Positions 1 to 12,850 are shown, counted from the stretch's first letter. The stretch: DNA of 64,000 nt from Acanthopleura granulata (GCA_016165875.1 JABBOT010000015.1:2963653-3027652), one strand, 5' to 3'. Numbers and translations are program-made. Notes: generated by a model from the sequence alone, not told the origin.

Positions 1-2064
1 CAATGAATTTATTCTGGTTTCTCATAATTATATACTTAGGAGAGGATTCGATTAATATTATTCTCCCATACGAGGCGTATTTGTTTTCGTACAACGTGAG
101 AAACATCGACAAAGCACAATAAATATAAACTATATCACTGTTGCCAGTGTAGCTAGATAGTTATTTGAATGCAAAGTAACGGTAACATAGCCGTGCGTTA
201 CATGCCTCCTTTACAAACTAAAGTACTGACTGGCAACAAAGGGAGGGAATCCATACTAAAAGGTTTGTCTGTTTAACACCACTGTAATACTTTTTATTTC
301 ACACCAGGCACAAGCGGTTATCTTTAGTGTTAAATCAACAAACCAGTTCGAGAAATAAGTCATTGGTACTTCCGGAACTGTTTACAATTCTGAACAAACA
401 TGTGCCAGCTGTTACTGACCTAACTTCTGTCACTTTGGCATTTTTGTTACGTTCATTTTGACCAAAAGCACTTTTCTGCCATCACTTACAATGCAGAAAA
501 TACGATTACAAATTCCTGTGTGTAGAAAACAAGCAATAACAGAATGACCAGTTCAATAGGGCCATTCGCCAGCAGACTGCTCACAACTAATTAACCTCTG
601 GTAAGGATGGAACTTTCCGTAGAACAGGCATTTTATAACAATAATTTCGGCGATATATTTTAACATAAAGGATTAGATTCAATTCTCTTAATCAAGAGTC
701 TGTACTAATTAACACAATTGTAACACCAATCAGGTAGTGTTTAGGTCAATACTCTTCTTATAATTTTTCTTATAAATGTAAAGAAGCTTTACTCTCACAT
801 TTTTTCTTATCTCAATTGGTTAGGCAGAATGTTAGTTATCTGGGACAGAAAAGTGTGCACTAGAATATAGTGATCCAAACTTCCAGACATATTTGACGCA
901 AAATATCCGACATAGGTTTGCATTCTGCTCATTTGCTTGAAGTGACAAAGATTTCACTTGATGTCCCACTCATTAAAATAGTTATCCTGTAATCTCATCG
1001 ATGACTGTTTTAATTTCTGGACAGTCGGGAAGCAGAATCTCGTGGTCCATAGTCAATGGTGTCTTTTACATCCACGAATCAAAGCACAACGCCTTTCACT
1101 CGGTAATGACGCAACGACGTTGTTATATCCACCACGCAATTCCTCCCATTTCGTCCAAACAGAACTCTTCTAGCAGACAACAGTAATTACACCAATCACA
1201 TGGTTCCACTTCGCTCACATTCGCCAATGAAGTGTCACATTTCACCTTTTCCTCCAATCAGAACTGTTACGACACAGCAGTAATCCCACCAAGTGGTGAT
1301 AATTCAGGAATAATGTTTTTCGGTGCATCTCATGGGAGTTTTACCCGTTTGTTAGTCCTTGGATTTCACAAGTAATTGCAAACACTTTCCACACAGTTGC
1401 ATATTTTTTTCACCTTCTGGCACACATGTTGAATTTCTTATTCTACATTTCACAAGAGCATGGCGTCGTTTTACTTACACTTTATTAAACACGTCTGCTG
1501 TGGCATCTTCTTGTCGATCACAGGATGTGCCATCGTTTCTGGCCAATATTCTAAGGCCATCAGCAAATAAGTAACGTAAGGATATGTCCTACGTTGTTAC
1601 ATTTCTAGCGCGTGACTGCCCGCATTTTCCAATGATAAATGATAAGTTGTCTGCAGAATACGTAGCTTAGTTAATATGTCGTCTAGTGAGTACGCTGTCC
1701 ACTGGATACGTTGTCTAGGGAATACGTTGTGCACAGATATTCAGATGAGTGAGGCACTTTGGATCATTAGTGAATATCCCAGACATCTTACCTTCCGGAC
1801 ATGCTGTTTATATCAACTGTGGGTCATGTGTATTTCAACACGACAATCTTAAAAGGCTTGAGCAGTTTTTATTCCCAGTTCAGAAACGATGTGTATCGAT
1901 ATGCATAGTTTCAACCTTCCACCTTATAAAATTTATACAGGACTTTGTACAGGCTTTTTCAATTTTTTGTACAAATTAATTGGTGACTGTGACACAAACG
2001 TCACCAGAAGCTGTAACAAGCTAGGACCGGATGTCCACCCTAGGACCACGGCTCACTCTAGGTA
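1..2064. other. 3' flank of the serine protease gene, no gene seen
   Basis: I see no exon with convincing splice borders or protein similarity here. The short open frames are AT-rich and low in coding character. The one useful signal is the minus-strand AATAAA at 1868-1873, listed separately as a likely polyadenylation signal for the protease. Confidence 0.5.
1868..1873 (-). promoter_or_regulatory. candidate polyadenylation signal AATAAA
   Basis: TTTATT on the plus strand reads AATAAA on the minus strand. It lies about 190 bases beyond the TGA of the protease, a usual 3'UTR distance. The hexamer is common by chance in AT-rich DNA, so the assignment rests on position only. Confidence 0.4.
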
Positions 2065-2247
2065 TCAGCTATACCGTCGGAAATTATAGACGTCCATGTT
2101 ATAATAGATCCAGTCTATGTAACTGGAGACTCTAGTAAACACATTGGGGAAGTTCCTCGCCGTGCAGTTGTTGATTAGCCAGGACATGACACCACCGAGG
2201 ACATACACTCCGTCCACCTCACACATCAGAGGTCCGCCCGAGTCCCC
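2065..2247 (-). CDS. S1A serine protease, last coding exon (Ser195)
   Basis: Final exon of the five-exon catalytic domain. It opens right after a TTTTTGCAG acceptor with GDSGGPL, which carries the oxyanion-hole Gly193 and nucleophile Ser195, and it ends in TGA. Cys201 (in LMCEV) and Cys220 (in NNCTA) pair in this family with Cys136 and Cys191 of earlier exons. The substrate-binding strand reads MSWL, so position 216 is Leu where trypsin and chymotrypsin have Gly. The P225-N226-V227 stretch puts Asn at 226 instead of Gly. Both side chains point into the S1 pocket and would narrow it, as Val216 and Thr/Asp226 do in elastases. The exon ends with the usual C-terminal amphipathic helix (VSSYIDWIYYNM) and a short tail. 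The phase joins the previous exon exactly (TAC then GGG), giving GACY-GDSGGP. Confidence 0.93.
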   Translation of the reverse strand, partial: GDSGGPLMCEVDGVYVLGGVMSWLINNCTARNFPNVFTRVSSYIDWIYYNMDVYNFRRYS

Positions 2248-3392
2248 CTGCAAAAACAAGTGCATCCGGGTCAAAAATGGCGCTCCAGATTAACACAGCT
2301 ATTTCTCGCGAGAACGACAAGATATCAACATATGTGCCGCTACCGGAAGGCGTGTTATTCGTCATGGGAGGAGAAAGACGCGAGCTGAACGTTCACAAAT
2401 CCTCTAAAATACCCCTTGTTCTGTTACACTTGCTTTAAAAACTCCGAACGGCCAAAGACACAAAGTCATCCTATATACAAACGCCCAGCTGACTTCCGTC
2501 TTGCATGTAATACCCGCATTATATTTAAAAAGGAGAAAAAACAAGCCTGATTGAATTATGAAAACAAAAGCGAACGACAGATGTTTTGACTGGCGGTTTT
2601 ACAAAAGTAGCTTTACAGCATATCTTTGAGAGATCTAAGGGGATAATGCTGTCAACGTCAAGAAAAACTTCTCATTCATATATGTCTAAAAGATAGCTTT
2701 CGTCTTTTTGAGAATTTCCAGTGAATACTGTGCAAAATATGTATTTTCACGGAAGTTGAAGCATGCATATTTGCACATGTTAAATATTTCCTTTGGCAAC
2801 AATCACGCACGACCAAGCCAACCCGCTGGAGATGCCTATTATCGGAATTAGAAGACATTCCATTACAAGTAATTTAAAATTGGAAAGCCAAGTATAGACT
2901 TATACCACTCTTCTGGGATCAGTAAAAGCTGCCATTAATGCCGTTCAACCTTCCATATCACTTTACCTTTATAGGTAAAGTGAAGTTTGGAAAGTCGTCT
3001 TGAACGCTACCAAAGAGGCATGAAAGAGAATCCTTCCATATCTGTCAGAATAACACATACACATGCCTATGGATATTGTTCATTTAATTCTTATTTATTT
3101 GATTGCAGTTGCTTAGCAACTAACGCAAGAATTTTTTATTCTATGGATAGGCCTATTTCTGTTGATAATCTAAATGAACACTCCCGATTACAAGCACTGA
3201 CGTTTGCTACCGATCATATTGAATTAAAGGCCATAGCAGTAATAAAACGAACTATTAACGCTTATATATCAGACTGTTTACGTTTGAGAAAATATCTATC
3301 CCATATCTATTAAAACCTTTGACATATGGGTTGGGTGAGTTCAATATGGGATACAGGATGTATTAGGTATATATCCCTTGGGGAGAACTTAC
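2248..3392 (-). other. protease intron 4
   Basis: Intron of 1145 bases with donor GTAAGT and acceptor TTTTTGCAG. It contains the 9-bp perfect hairpin at 2959-2982 and nothing else that I recognise. Confidence 0.85.
2959..2982. repeat. perfect 9-bp inverted repeat
   Basis: CACTTTACC, then the six-base loop TTTATA, then GGTAAAGTG. The flanks TTCCA (2951) and TGGAA (2986) extend the symmetry after a short interruption. It lies in an intron and looks like a small hairpin or a relic of a short inverted-repeat element. Confidence 0.7.
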
Positions 3393-3535
3393 GTAACAGG
3401 CTCCCAGTTCGCCATTACCCACGCAGACCTGAGTCTGTAGAACAGGTATCCCCACACGTGACCACATGTTAGAACAGTTCTTGTTGTCCAGCAGAGGTAC
3501 TTCCAGCTCATTCAGCACGTATCGACGACTTGTCC
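3393..3535 (-). CDS. S1A serine protease, exon 4 of the catalytic domain
   Basis: 143-nt exon between acceptor CATTCAG and donor GTAAGT. It starts with two bases that complete a Gly codon split across the intron, then TSRRYVLNELEVPLLDNKNC. This is the autolysis-loop exit followed by the LxxxxVPLLxNxxC strand typical of S1A proteases. Cys168 and Cys182 (TQVCVG) form the usual loop disulfide. The exon ends in GELGACY. Position 189, at the bottom of the S1 pocket, is therefore Gly instead of the Asp189 that defines trypsin-like specificity, and Tyr occupies 192. Cys191 is present. The family assignment is firm; the specificity is inferred from pocket positions. Confidence 0.92.
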
Positions 3536-3756
3536 CTGAATGATGACAAGTAGGTATTACCGTTATGGTCATGAAAATAATATAATAAATGAAACGAGCA
3601 GAACATAATGTGAACGTCGAACGGTTCTCCTGAAATATACATCGGGCAAAAATTTAGCCCCGTTTCCGTCCGATTTCAGGCTGGATTGGAGCATAACAAA
3701 TGTGTTTTCTTAGAAAAAAAAATGCAAAGAAATTAGAGTCTGGAAAGTAAAACTAC

Positions 3757-3905
3757 AGCTGCGACGACAGGGTGAGTGTGTGTGGCAGTGTGGTCATACG
3801 CAACCGGTGAAATACGAGTCCCGACCGCTTGTAAATTTACCAAGGTTTGAGTTTTATTCTACCTGTTCTAGGTAAACGCTTGAAAATAGCCACTAACACT
3901 CCCCC
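3757..3905 (+). repeat. R2 dispersed repeat, diverged copy
   Basis: Matches the R2 layout: GACGACAG...GTG...ACCGGTGAAAT, then CTTGTAAATTTACC, then TTTTATTCTACCTGTTC. It is more diverged than the copies at 9.9 and 46.7 kb. Confidence 0.6.
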
Positions 3906-6186
3906 TTAGCACCTTGACTTGAGCAGAATTCAGTACAAAATTGCATTGTATTAGACCGTTATTTACAAGGTATGGGAAAGACAACATGCAAGTTGCCAGC
4001 AGGGGTAATGTCACCCAGTCTGTTGTACATATGGCCTGTGTTGATGGCACAAGTGTGTAAGAGGTGGTATAAGCTGATCAGTTAATGGCGATCTGCCAAA
4101 TTCACCCAGTTTTTAAATATATGGTTAATATTTTCTGGGCTCCACGGACCAGTTACCGTGAATATCCCCATCTTTTTTAACACTATGGCTTGCTACGCCC
4201 ATTTACTTGGTACCTGGAACCGGTCGCCTACTCTCACACGGTTGTCGCTGCTCCAGCTTTACTGTCTCTGCTCTCCTTTATAAGGATCTATTACTGGTCA
4301 GATTGGTTAATGACATATAAATATGGTTCATTTATCAGTATTATTTGTGATTTACACATTTTCGGCAGTGACGGTGAAATTGACCGTATGGTCTTGGCGG
4401 TTGATAGGTGTTGCTGACGATTAGGTGCCTGGCGTCGCTGGGTCGAAAAGCGCTGCGATTGTAGCCAATTTTCAGCTCTAAGAATATGTGCTGTAACCAA
4501 ACAATGTAAATCCGAAGCAACGACATTACTGTTTCTTATTGTCTTCTAGGTTAGCTTTTCCAGAAACCTGTCAACCTTTCTTTGGCAGATAACCTAGAAG
4601 TTATGTGTCGCCATGAATTGCCAGCAAACATCGAGAAGGGAAAGACAGTGGCCATTTCCCGTGTGTGTGCAAGAGGTTTCCGATATACCTGGCAAAAATT
4701 TATGGACGACGTGTTTACCCGAATCTGCCCGGAGTTGCGTCACGGAGCAAAGAGTTCGGCACGAGAATGCCTATAATTTTTAATATTTCCTTGCCAACCC
4801 CCCCAGTGATCCATTTAGGAAGGGTTGAGTTTCCACGAACGTGAAAAAAGCACAACACAAATCAGGAAGTGTAGTCGCATATTATCCCTGCTAACTTACT
4901 GATAGAAGGTGGGTCATATTTGCCAGCAAATATTTTCGTAAACAAAACTCGTTTTTACCTGAGAAAATAAAGTTAGGTAATGTCTATATACTCATTCGCT
5001 ACCATATCCATTGCGAGCTCATATATATCCAGTGAAACAACTCCCTGTTTCTGTTTTTCCCATCGGTACAAACAAACGGCTCAATATTGTCCGCTCACAT
5101 GCATTGCTCAAATCATTTGGGCAATTTTGTCAACAAGTGTCACTGTCATTGCAAAGCGGGGAGAGGAAAAGGTAAATATGTCACACAAACACAGAAACAG
5201 AACTCAACTTGGCATAATTTTAAGTGCGAAAATGCGTGAGGATATCCCATGTTGGACATACTGAACTCGACCCAAACTTCTCGAAGATCGGTTCAGAATT
5301 TGAACGTCAGCTTGAACGGAGTCATTGTAGATTTCTTCCCAACTTCATTCGTTCCAGTTCCAAATAACCACTAATCTGTCTTTTCATCACATTTGCAAGA
5401 GCTCGCTCTGACAATATGTATCAATCTCGCCGCGTGGAGCAAAAGAGAACATTACAATATAACGGGCTACAGCATAGACAAGAAAAGAGAAACAACGCTG
5501 TAAATTATCACCCCAAACTGGTGCTAACGGGCTTCGTGTCATTTTATCGCGGTTCTGGATATTGTTGTAATTCTTTACGTAAACGTTTAAATAACAGCAA
5601 CCTACTTCCAGTTAGCAGCCTTGTTTAAGAATAATTATGTTCAAAAATACAGCACGCCTGCTAACTTAACTGAACAAGTCACTGTTGTGCAATTCTAAAT
5701 CGATTTTTTCTTTACTCTTGCTAAGGTACTCCATGAGGTTTCACTCACTCTGTGGAGGTGAGTTTTTATTGGTGGAGAAATCCGAATTTCCTGGGGGTAA
5801 ACGATCGGCCTTGGACAACTTAATAACGAACTTTTCCACGTGTGACGCACAGGTTTACACACATCATTGGAATTCCCGATGGTAATCCTTGGTCTGAGAG
5901 GGACATTTTTTAATGGTTCATGGTATTATGAGATGTTATAGGTAAAAATAATCAGGTGAAGATGCGAAAGGTCCTGAAATGATATTATCAGAGAAAAGGA
6001 GTGACATTTCTTCTTTCCAAATAGACCAGGAAAAACAACATAAAGTGTTCTACATGTTATTTTAAATAATTGGCTGCTTCGGAATGAAGTTTCTTTCAAC
6101 ATTGTTTTGCACATTTTGGTCGGAGACTAGTAGATGGACTAGTCAAGTACCTTAATTCCCGACGACATAAATGGCATTTCATCTGG

Positions 6187-6720
6187 TCACAAATCACTTG
6201 GCAGTACATAAGCTTTTCTCCAGAAAATCAGCACTAAGTGTGGAGGCCCAGATTGCTCTTTTCTTCGTGATGAATGCTTTAAACCAACATCTCTTGTAAA
6301 TTTAGTTGAATTCAGATTCAAAGTTTTTAAACGACATACTTGAAAGTCCAATAATGGCGCAGTATTATGGCTGATCTTTAGTGCATGCAGACTTATGCAC
6401 ATATTTTCAACATCAATTTTTGGATTTGGCAACAGACAGTAATATACAGTATTAAACATCCCAACGTAGTTTGTTGTCAACTTGTGGTCGATTAATAGAT
6501 TGATTAAACCGGCATATTTTAAGTAAACATCGGCATATGGTAAATCTCTAACGAACTTTCCCATGAGCACACAATGAACTTTTATATTCTCAGTCGAAAT
6601 TCGGATACCGAAATTCACCATGTAATAAAAAGTAATATATGCAAACAGGCTATAGCACAGAGAACAATACGATATTACAGCAATATATAGAGTTACGTGT
6701 AAAGTGTAACCATTTAACAA
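6187..6720 (-). CDS. orphan ORF of 177 codons in a protease intron
   Basis: Uninterrupted reading frame from an ATG, with a hydrophobic Tyr/Phe/Ile-rich N-terminal third (about residues 8-36, one or two possible membrane segments) and a Lys/Arg-containing C-terminus. I recognise no family, catalytic motif or cysteine pattern. Codon use is AT-rich like the surrounding intron. A frame of this length is about what chance allows in 64 kb of AT-rich DNA. It may be fortuitous, or the relic of a retrocopy. There is no splice evidence, and I saw no clear promoter or polyadenylation context. Confidence 0.15.
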   Translation of the reverse strand: MLNGYTLHVTLYIAVISYCSLCYSLFAYITFYYMVNFGIRISTENIKVHCVLMGKFVRDLPYADVYLKYAGLINLLIDHKLTTNYVGMFNTVYYCLLPNPKIDVENMCISLHALKISHNTAPLLDFQVCRLKTLNLNSTKFTRDVGLKHSSRRKEQSGPPHLVLIFWRKAYVLPSDL

Positions 6721-8309
6721 CTATAACAATGACTCCTCTGTGTTTACTTTCCAAGCTGTAGATTATTATTATATTTGATTAGCTAAATAACACCTTATCT
6801 GTGTTTAAATGTGTAAATATCCGTCATTATGTGCAATCACGCATTCAAAGCATTTCATGGACACCTTTTACAAGCAGGTTTTGTGTAATGTGCACCGACA
6901 GAGGCCTATGAGGTGAGAGGCACAATTATCTATATGCATAGTATTGAAAACAGCTCACGCACGTGTCCAAACAGAAGTGAGAAACTGCTCCGTTCTAACA
7001 TTTTCTTGGACAGACTGGTGACGTCAGGCACGTTTCTGTGTTCTCGTGAGTTTTGGCGAGTTTCCACAAGAATTGCCCAGGTCAGCAAATATGGAACTGT
7101 GACGAGAAAACTTAGTAAATCCGAGCTTAAAATGTGCATACTCAACGGACGGGTAAGGCGTTTGCAAACTCACGACAAGGTGTTCATTAAAGGCTTACTG
7201 GTGGCAAAAGAACGTGTGAGCTAGACATTCCTAGAAGATAGTCCAGTAAGCCCTGACTCCAAAAAAGCTAGTTCGCGGTCAATGGCCGGCAGGTTTGATG
7301 CCAAGTTAAACTGACAGGAGCAAAATCCCCCGCCTCCACCTTGGTGACATTTACTACATACACAACGAAGGTCTGTCCGTAACTTTTGTGTACTACCCTC
7401 ACCACGAATGTGCAGGCCTACATCCAGGTCTCTAAGCCCATAATTTGTCCATTTCAAAACATTGGGCTCCTCAGTCAAATTGCGCATTTTGTTGCGGAGG
7501 AATCTATACAAAACATTGCTTCAAACACAGCAAGCAATCTGACAATAACAGAACTTAAGCTGGATTTCAGGCCTGTTTTTTTCAGTGTAAAAGTTTGAAG
7601 CACTCCAAGAAAAATTGCATAACCACTGCACTTAAATTACTGTATATTACTGCACTGTATTTACTTATAAAATATTTTTGCCCCTGCCCCGCCCCCCCTT
7701 CACCCCTTCATCCATCATTGCCATTTGTATGCCATAATATTGTCCAGTTACTACTATTTGCGGTAACATTCATGGAATTTGTTCATTTCATATTAGACAG
7801 AGTTTAGTTACAGGAATCCAGTTTGTATGTATGTTGTTCAGTTCAACACTGTTTTAAAAGATCATAACGGACCAAAATATCGTTATCCATACACGCAGTT
7901 GAATGTCCATAGAGTACGGGTCTTTTTTCACAGCTAATGGACTAACAGTATACTCAGAATTACATATGATAACGTTTCCTATAATATCAAACGCCAACGC
8001 TCATAAACATAGCAAAATACAAGTAGAGAATCAAATGTACCTCATCTTAGTACATTGTCAGTGGTTTTCGTGGCGACAAAGATGATGATGTCTGCCTGTC
8101 AGTGTATGAAACATCTTGATCGCAGTTTGTCTTCCTGCAAAGTTAACTTTCAAACTGGTTGCATGTGACACAATAGCAGATGTCATCGTCATACGTCTTT
8201 CTGCCATCTTTATCTACAGATCTGGTGATCTTTGTAACCAGTGATTTGGGCTGTAAATTTACACGTTCCTCCAGAGGCAAAGTAAACAGCATATTTACCA
8301 CATACTCAC

Positions 8310-8420
8310 CTCTTTAGTAGTACATCCTTTACATGAAGAATTACACTGGTCATTGGACTTACGAGCGATACATTTGTAAATTTAGAGGTGTAATGAACGT
8401 TAGCACCATATCTTGAAATC
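8310..8420 (-). CDS. unassigned exon-like segment
   Basis: 111-nt segment with acceptor TTCCTGTAG and donor GAG/GTGAGT. It is open only in the frame that enters and leaves in phase 2, so it could be skipped without shifting frame. It encodes about 37 residues ending TSVILHVKDVLLKE. The alternation of hydrophobic residues looks like beta strands and faintly recalls the N-terminal sandwich of M1 aminopeptidases (xxVLHxxDL), a weak resemblance only. Its phases do not fit between the protease exons that flank it, so it is not part of that product. A second strong donor (GTAAGT) lies inside it at 8357-8362. Confidence 0.35.
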
Positions 8421-9864
8421 CTACAGGAATAGAGCGTAAACTAACACCCAAAAATTGTAGCATTACTTTAACACTTGAATTCGCTGTTCTCGTTTACATC
8501 ACTTTGTGCTGTAAAATTACATTCCATCATTGCAGTGTATGTTGAATTTAAGCACAAAATCCACAAGGTGAATAATTAATTTACTCAATTAAGTTAATAA
8601 TGAAATTACTTAACGAGAAGTCAGAGTGTTAGTGATTATGAAATGATTAACGGAATCTCATTCAGACCTGGTCACAAGTGGACGTGAATTTTGCACGTTG
8701 GTGGCATCTGTGGCCACCAACATTGGTTTCTTTTTTAAGCGAGTATGTATTCATTATTTACGAAAAGGTGAAAATGATCTTTATTAGATTTTTACTTTAA
8801 GAAAACTAGGTGCATTGTGTTCCAAACATGAAGCCTGAGACCATATTCATTAATTTCCCAACATGACTTTAACAGTCCGTTTGGGAATGAATCAACTCTA
8901 GGTATAACAAAAGGGCCTAGGTATGATATGTGTCTGGCCTCATTGGTGATACCAGACATTCAAACAAAACACCGAAGGAAAAAAAGCACGTGCAGTGGAA
9001 AGCCAAAATAGAGTTCAATGTTTTAAAAATGTGTATCCGTCAAGAATGGAACCTTAGAATATCAGACCTTCAATCATTAATGTGCGAGCGACGCCATGAC
9101 AGTCAGATAAAATATTGACTTTACACAGTGTTCCAATGACAACAACAACAAAGACTGCACTGCCTTTAACTTTTACACACAGGGTTTTCGATGCAATCTA
9201 AGCGTCATGTCCTACATTTGCAAATTATTCCAAGTTCAATAGAAATAATACATAAATATTAAAATACTTATAATAGGGCCTTTGTAATTATCATATTGAC
9301 GTTTAATTCAGCTCAAACCGCTGGGACGACATGCGTCTTCTAAGATGAAGTTGTGACCATGAACATGTCCAGAAGTCTTTAAGTCAAGCATTCTCTGAAT
9401 GAATTAAACACGTGGATAATACTTATACTTCTTCTTATATGTCTCTGCATCGATTTTTAAAGTCAACCATGACAAACCAGAACGAGGATGGAATCTGTCC
9501 TTTTTATTTTCTGCGCCTATTTTACATAATCATCTTTGAGATTCGTACACGAAGTCCTCGAGCATAAAACATGAAATTTCCAAGTGGACAGCCTGCATAA
9601 CCATTTTCAAACAAAAGCTTCAAGGAAATGTGTATCTAGCACGATAAATGACACACGCAGTAAAGCAACACTGTCGTGACACTAAGAAAGACCAGCAAGC
9701 GATGGATTGAGTGTGAAACGTATTACATAGCAAATATTCCAGGTAACAAATACGTCTCCAGTTTTAACCTATCAATCCGCAAACAGAATCTAGGTCACAA
9801 GCTCAGAGAGGTACCCGAGCCTCAATTTAATTACAACATATAGAAAGGATATAGAAAAAGTAAA

Positions 9865-10045
9865 CCAGAGCAGCCGTGACAGTGGGATAGTTAGCAAAGC
9901 GTCACAGTAACCGGTGAAATCCGGCCTCTTGTAAATTTCCCTCAGTTAGGGTTTCCTTCTAACTGTTCGCGTAAGTTGCTTAAATGGTAGTAAGATGTTA
10001 TTTACAATTTACGTGTATTGGGAGTCACAGGTCTAGAATTACTCA
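9865..10045 (+). repeat. R2 dispersed repeat
   Basis: Well-kept copy: ACCAGAGCAGCCGTGACAGT, GTCACAGTAACCGGTGAAAT, CCTCAGTTAGGGTTT, TCTAACTGTTC. The 3' segment GTCTAGAATTACTCAA at about 10030 also occurs in the 57-kb copy, so the element extends to about 10045. Confidence 0.75.
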
Positions 10046-12360
10046 AGGGATATAAGACTTAAAATCAGCAAAGCGTCGACCTGGTCAACCGTGTTGCTTA
10101 CGTTTGCCCCTTTCTGTCTACGACGGAATCGATTTCATACCGTCTTAACCAAACATCTTCGATTTGTAAACGTTTTACGCTACAGTCAGAAACCTGTGTT
10201 ACTAAGATTTTTTTATAAATATATCAAATTATTATTTGAGAAAAAAAACTTCCGTTAAGAAATATCTATTAGTATTATACTTCTTTTTTAGATATGCCTG
10301 TTTTGGGGGTTTATCATTTTTGCCTATACCACAAATGTGGTCTGAAAGAAAGTTTGAAAGTTGAACACATTGATTTTTGGTAATGGAGATGTTCTACGCG
10401 TCACCCCCAGAGTAGCGCCAGGGGTTGGTTACGTCAGAGTTGTGCACGTTCTAAGCCGCATGAAGAGATCCGACAACAAAAGCAGGTGGACAGGATTTTT
10501 GAGACAAAATACAAACGTTGCCACGATCCAAAGAGAATGTGTTGGCTAAACACTCAGGCTGAATATGCCAAAAATGTCCACCCGTATCTATATATATTTC
10601 ACTTCAACTTTTTTTTTCTTCTTTTTTTCTCTTCTTTTTTTTCCCTTGACCCTGTTGCATAAAAAAGCTGCCAATTCTCCCAAGTGCAACAAGTTCGCTT
10701 TAAGGTGTTCTAAAATGGTGCTAGCTAAATTAATTATACCAACCATTTGTGTTTATGTACAAGATATGTTCTCAACACATTTGCCACCATAAATTTGCTC
10801 TTTCATAACACATACGATAACAAAATTTCCATATCGTCAACATAAACAGAGCAAGGTAACGAGAGTTAAACCTCCCTTCACTTTCGTACGCCTGTCTGAG
10901 CTTTTGGTTTTCAGAGACGTAAAGTGCAGAAGTGATGTTTGCTTGTCCTTGCCATGCCGAGTTGAATAATAGTTAGAACTAGTGTCTCATCTCTTATAGA
11001 AGCAGTCAGTAGACGCATATGTGACCTCTACTGGGTTTCGGGGAAATGTTCACGAAACCGCTAAAAAATAACTGCCTTTGGCAAGACATATTTTAGATTC
11101 GGGGAATTGTTGTTGTATTTGTCTCAACTGATACATCCACAGTGAATCTGCCTCTATACCCTATAAACATTTGTCTTGAATGTGGCGTAAATAAATCCGT
11201 TCTCATGCCGACCACAAGCTATGGCTCCTGTACAAAGGGTACGAGTGAAGTATTCCATTCGGTGTTAGTAAGCAGCCGAGGGCGTTCAGCTTATGCATGA
11301 CACACCTTCTCCAAGGTGGGAAGACAAACACACGGCCGTGGGTGCCTTACAATAAGCCAGACAGCGCTTTCGAGTTACGCGTAATTGCGCATGAGCAGAG
11401 CGCGTCACGCGGTAGACAAACAAAAGCATATGGCCATTCATGTCTATCTCTTAATATTACAGGCTTCGGCAACAGCCCAGTGTAGAATTGAGTTCTAATT
11501 TTTTATTTTGTGTTTTTCACAGAGTTTTCCACTTGAAACAGCCCTAGAGCCCAGGCATAGTCTCAAATGTCACACAGACACATAGAATGCCCGAAAGGGG
11601 CTGAATTGTGTGTGACTGCCGACGATTACAATGCCTCCAACACAGCCACGAGTGTCTGTTTATCTACCAGCGAAGGAAGTCCGGTCATGCGCTGTCGAAA
11701 CAGCTATCTGTCTAACTGACCAGTATCCGCTTGAATAACACATGACGGTCCGGTTCCACAAAGAAACCGTGGACAAAGACGATTGTAACTGCCAGGGTAA
11801 CTTATGCTTGTAACAACTGCTTCCTGGGCCAAGATCATGGTAATGACAAGGTTTCCAGGTTTCCTTGTGATGTGGTTTTGAGTAATTCTATACCGATGAC
11901 ATTTAATAAATTGCAATTAATACCACTGCATTTTAGCGTCCAGCTCAGCTTAAACCAGGGTGCTGTTGTACCATTTTCATGGCCAGTTAGAAAAAAAACC
12001 CGAGAGAGATAAGCTGACAAGATATGTATTCGTAACCTGTCCTCCCCCATGCCATCTACACCCGGCATGTAAGACGCACAAGTTCTGCGCACAAACCAAA
12101 GAGACGTGCAGTAATACTGTAGACCTGCATACAAAGGCATAGAAGATGTAGAGAGTAAAGAAACGGGACCGGTATTGCCTTTGACAGTGGACACATGTAA
12201 GCCCTGACTGAAAGTAAGTTGATAGTAGCCAAATACGAAATGCCACAAGAACAAGTGATTTGTCTGAGCATACCAATGGATAGATGCATGGATGTATAGA
12301 AGAATGTGTGATTGGAAACGAACAATGGATGGACAGACGGACGGATTGATGAATGTTTGA

Positions 12361-12690
12361 ATGAATGAATGCTTATTGTTTAACGCCCTACTCAAGAATA
12401 TTTCACTTATACGAAGGCCATGTCTCCTTTGTGCAGGACGGATTTCCACCGTGTCTTCTATCTGGTGCTGCCTCATCGAGACGACTTGCCGAAGACGCCC
12501 AACAAGTCCCCTCACTCAGTCATATTATACTGACACCGGGCCAACCAGTCCACCACCTATCCTCTTATTGCTAAGCGCCTAGCGAGGAAGCAGGATGTAT
12601 CATTTTTTAAAAGTCTTTGGTATGACCCGACCCAGGTTTGAACCCAGATCTCCACGTCAGAAATCGGACGCTCTGCCAACTGCGTGAATG
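12361..12690 (-). mobile_element. tRNA-derived SINE
   Basis: On the minus strand a tRNA-like head at about 12690-12630 carries a B-box-like GGTTCAAACC and an A-box-like CAGTTGGCAGAGCG. The body follows and contains the complement of GAATATTTCACTTATACGA near 12400. It ends toward 12361 in AACAATAAGC with ATTCATTC repeats. The longest minus-strand open frame nearby (11835-12515) starts inside this element. Confidence 0.7.
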
Positions 12691-12734
12691 TTTGAATAGA
12701 GATGTGAATATGAGGATCTATGAATCCATATAAA

Positions 12735-12850
12735 AAACTACAACATAGAAACAGCGACGACGAGGTAATAGATAGTAAATGGTTAGGATTTTACTCTAAC
12801 GGTTCATATTAAGGCTTGAAGAGTAGTGATTTACACATGTAATCCCCCCC
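12735..12850 (+). repeat. R2 dispersed repeat, internally deleted
   Basis: Has CAGCGACGACG, then GTTAGGATTTTACTCTAACGGTTC and AGGCTTGAAGAG. It lacks the ACCGGTGAAAT segment. It is followed by a C-rich run at 12843. Confidence 0.55.

Noticed and set aside
8310..8420. M1 aminopeptidase exon
   Set aside because: The VILHVKDVLL resemblance is short and generic; no HEXXH or GAMEN exon was seen nearby. Kept only as an unassigned exon-like segment.
11835..12515. Minus-strand ORF of 226 codons
   Set aside because: Starts inside a tRNA-derived SINE and runs into intron sequence. No motif, no splice logic, compositionally like intron.
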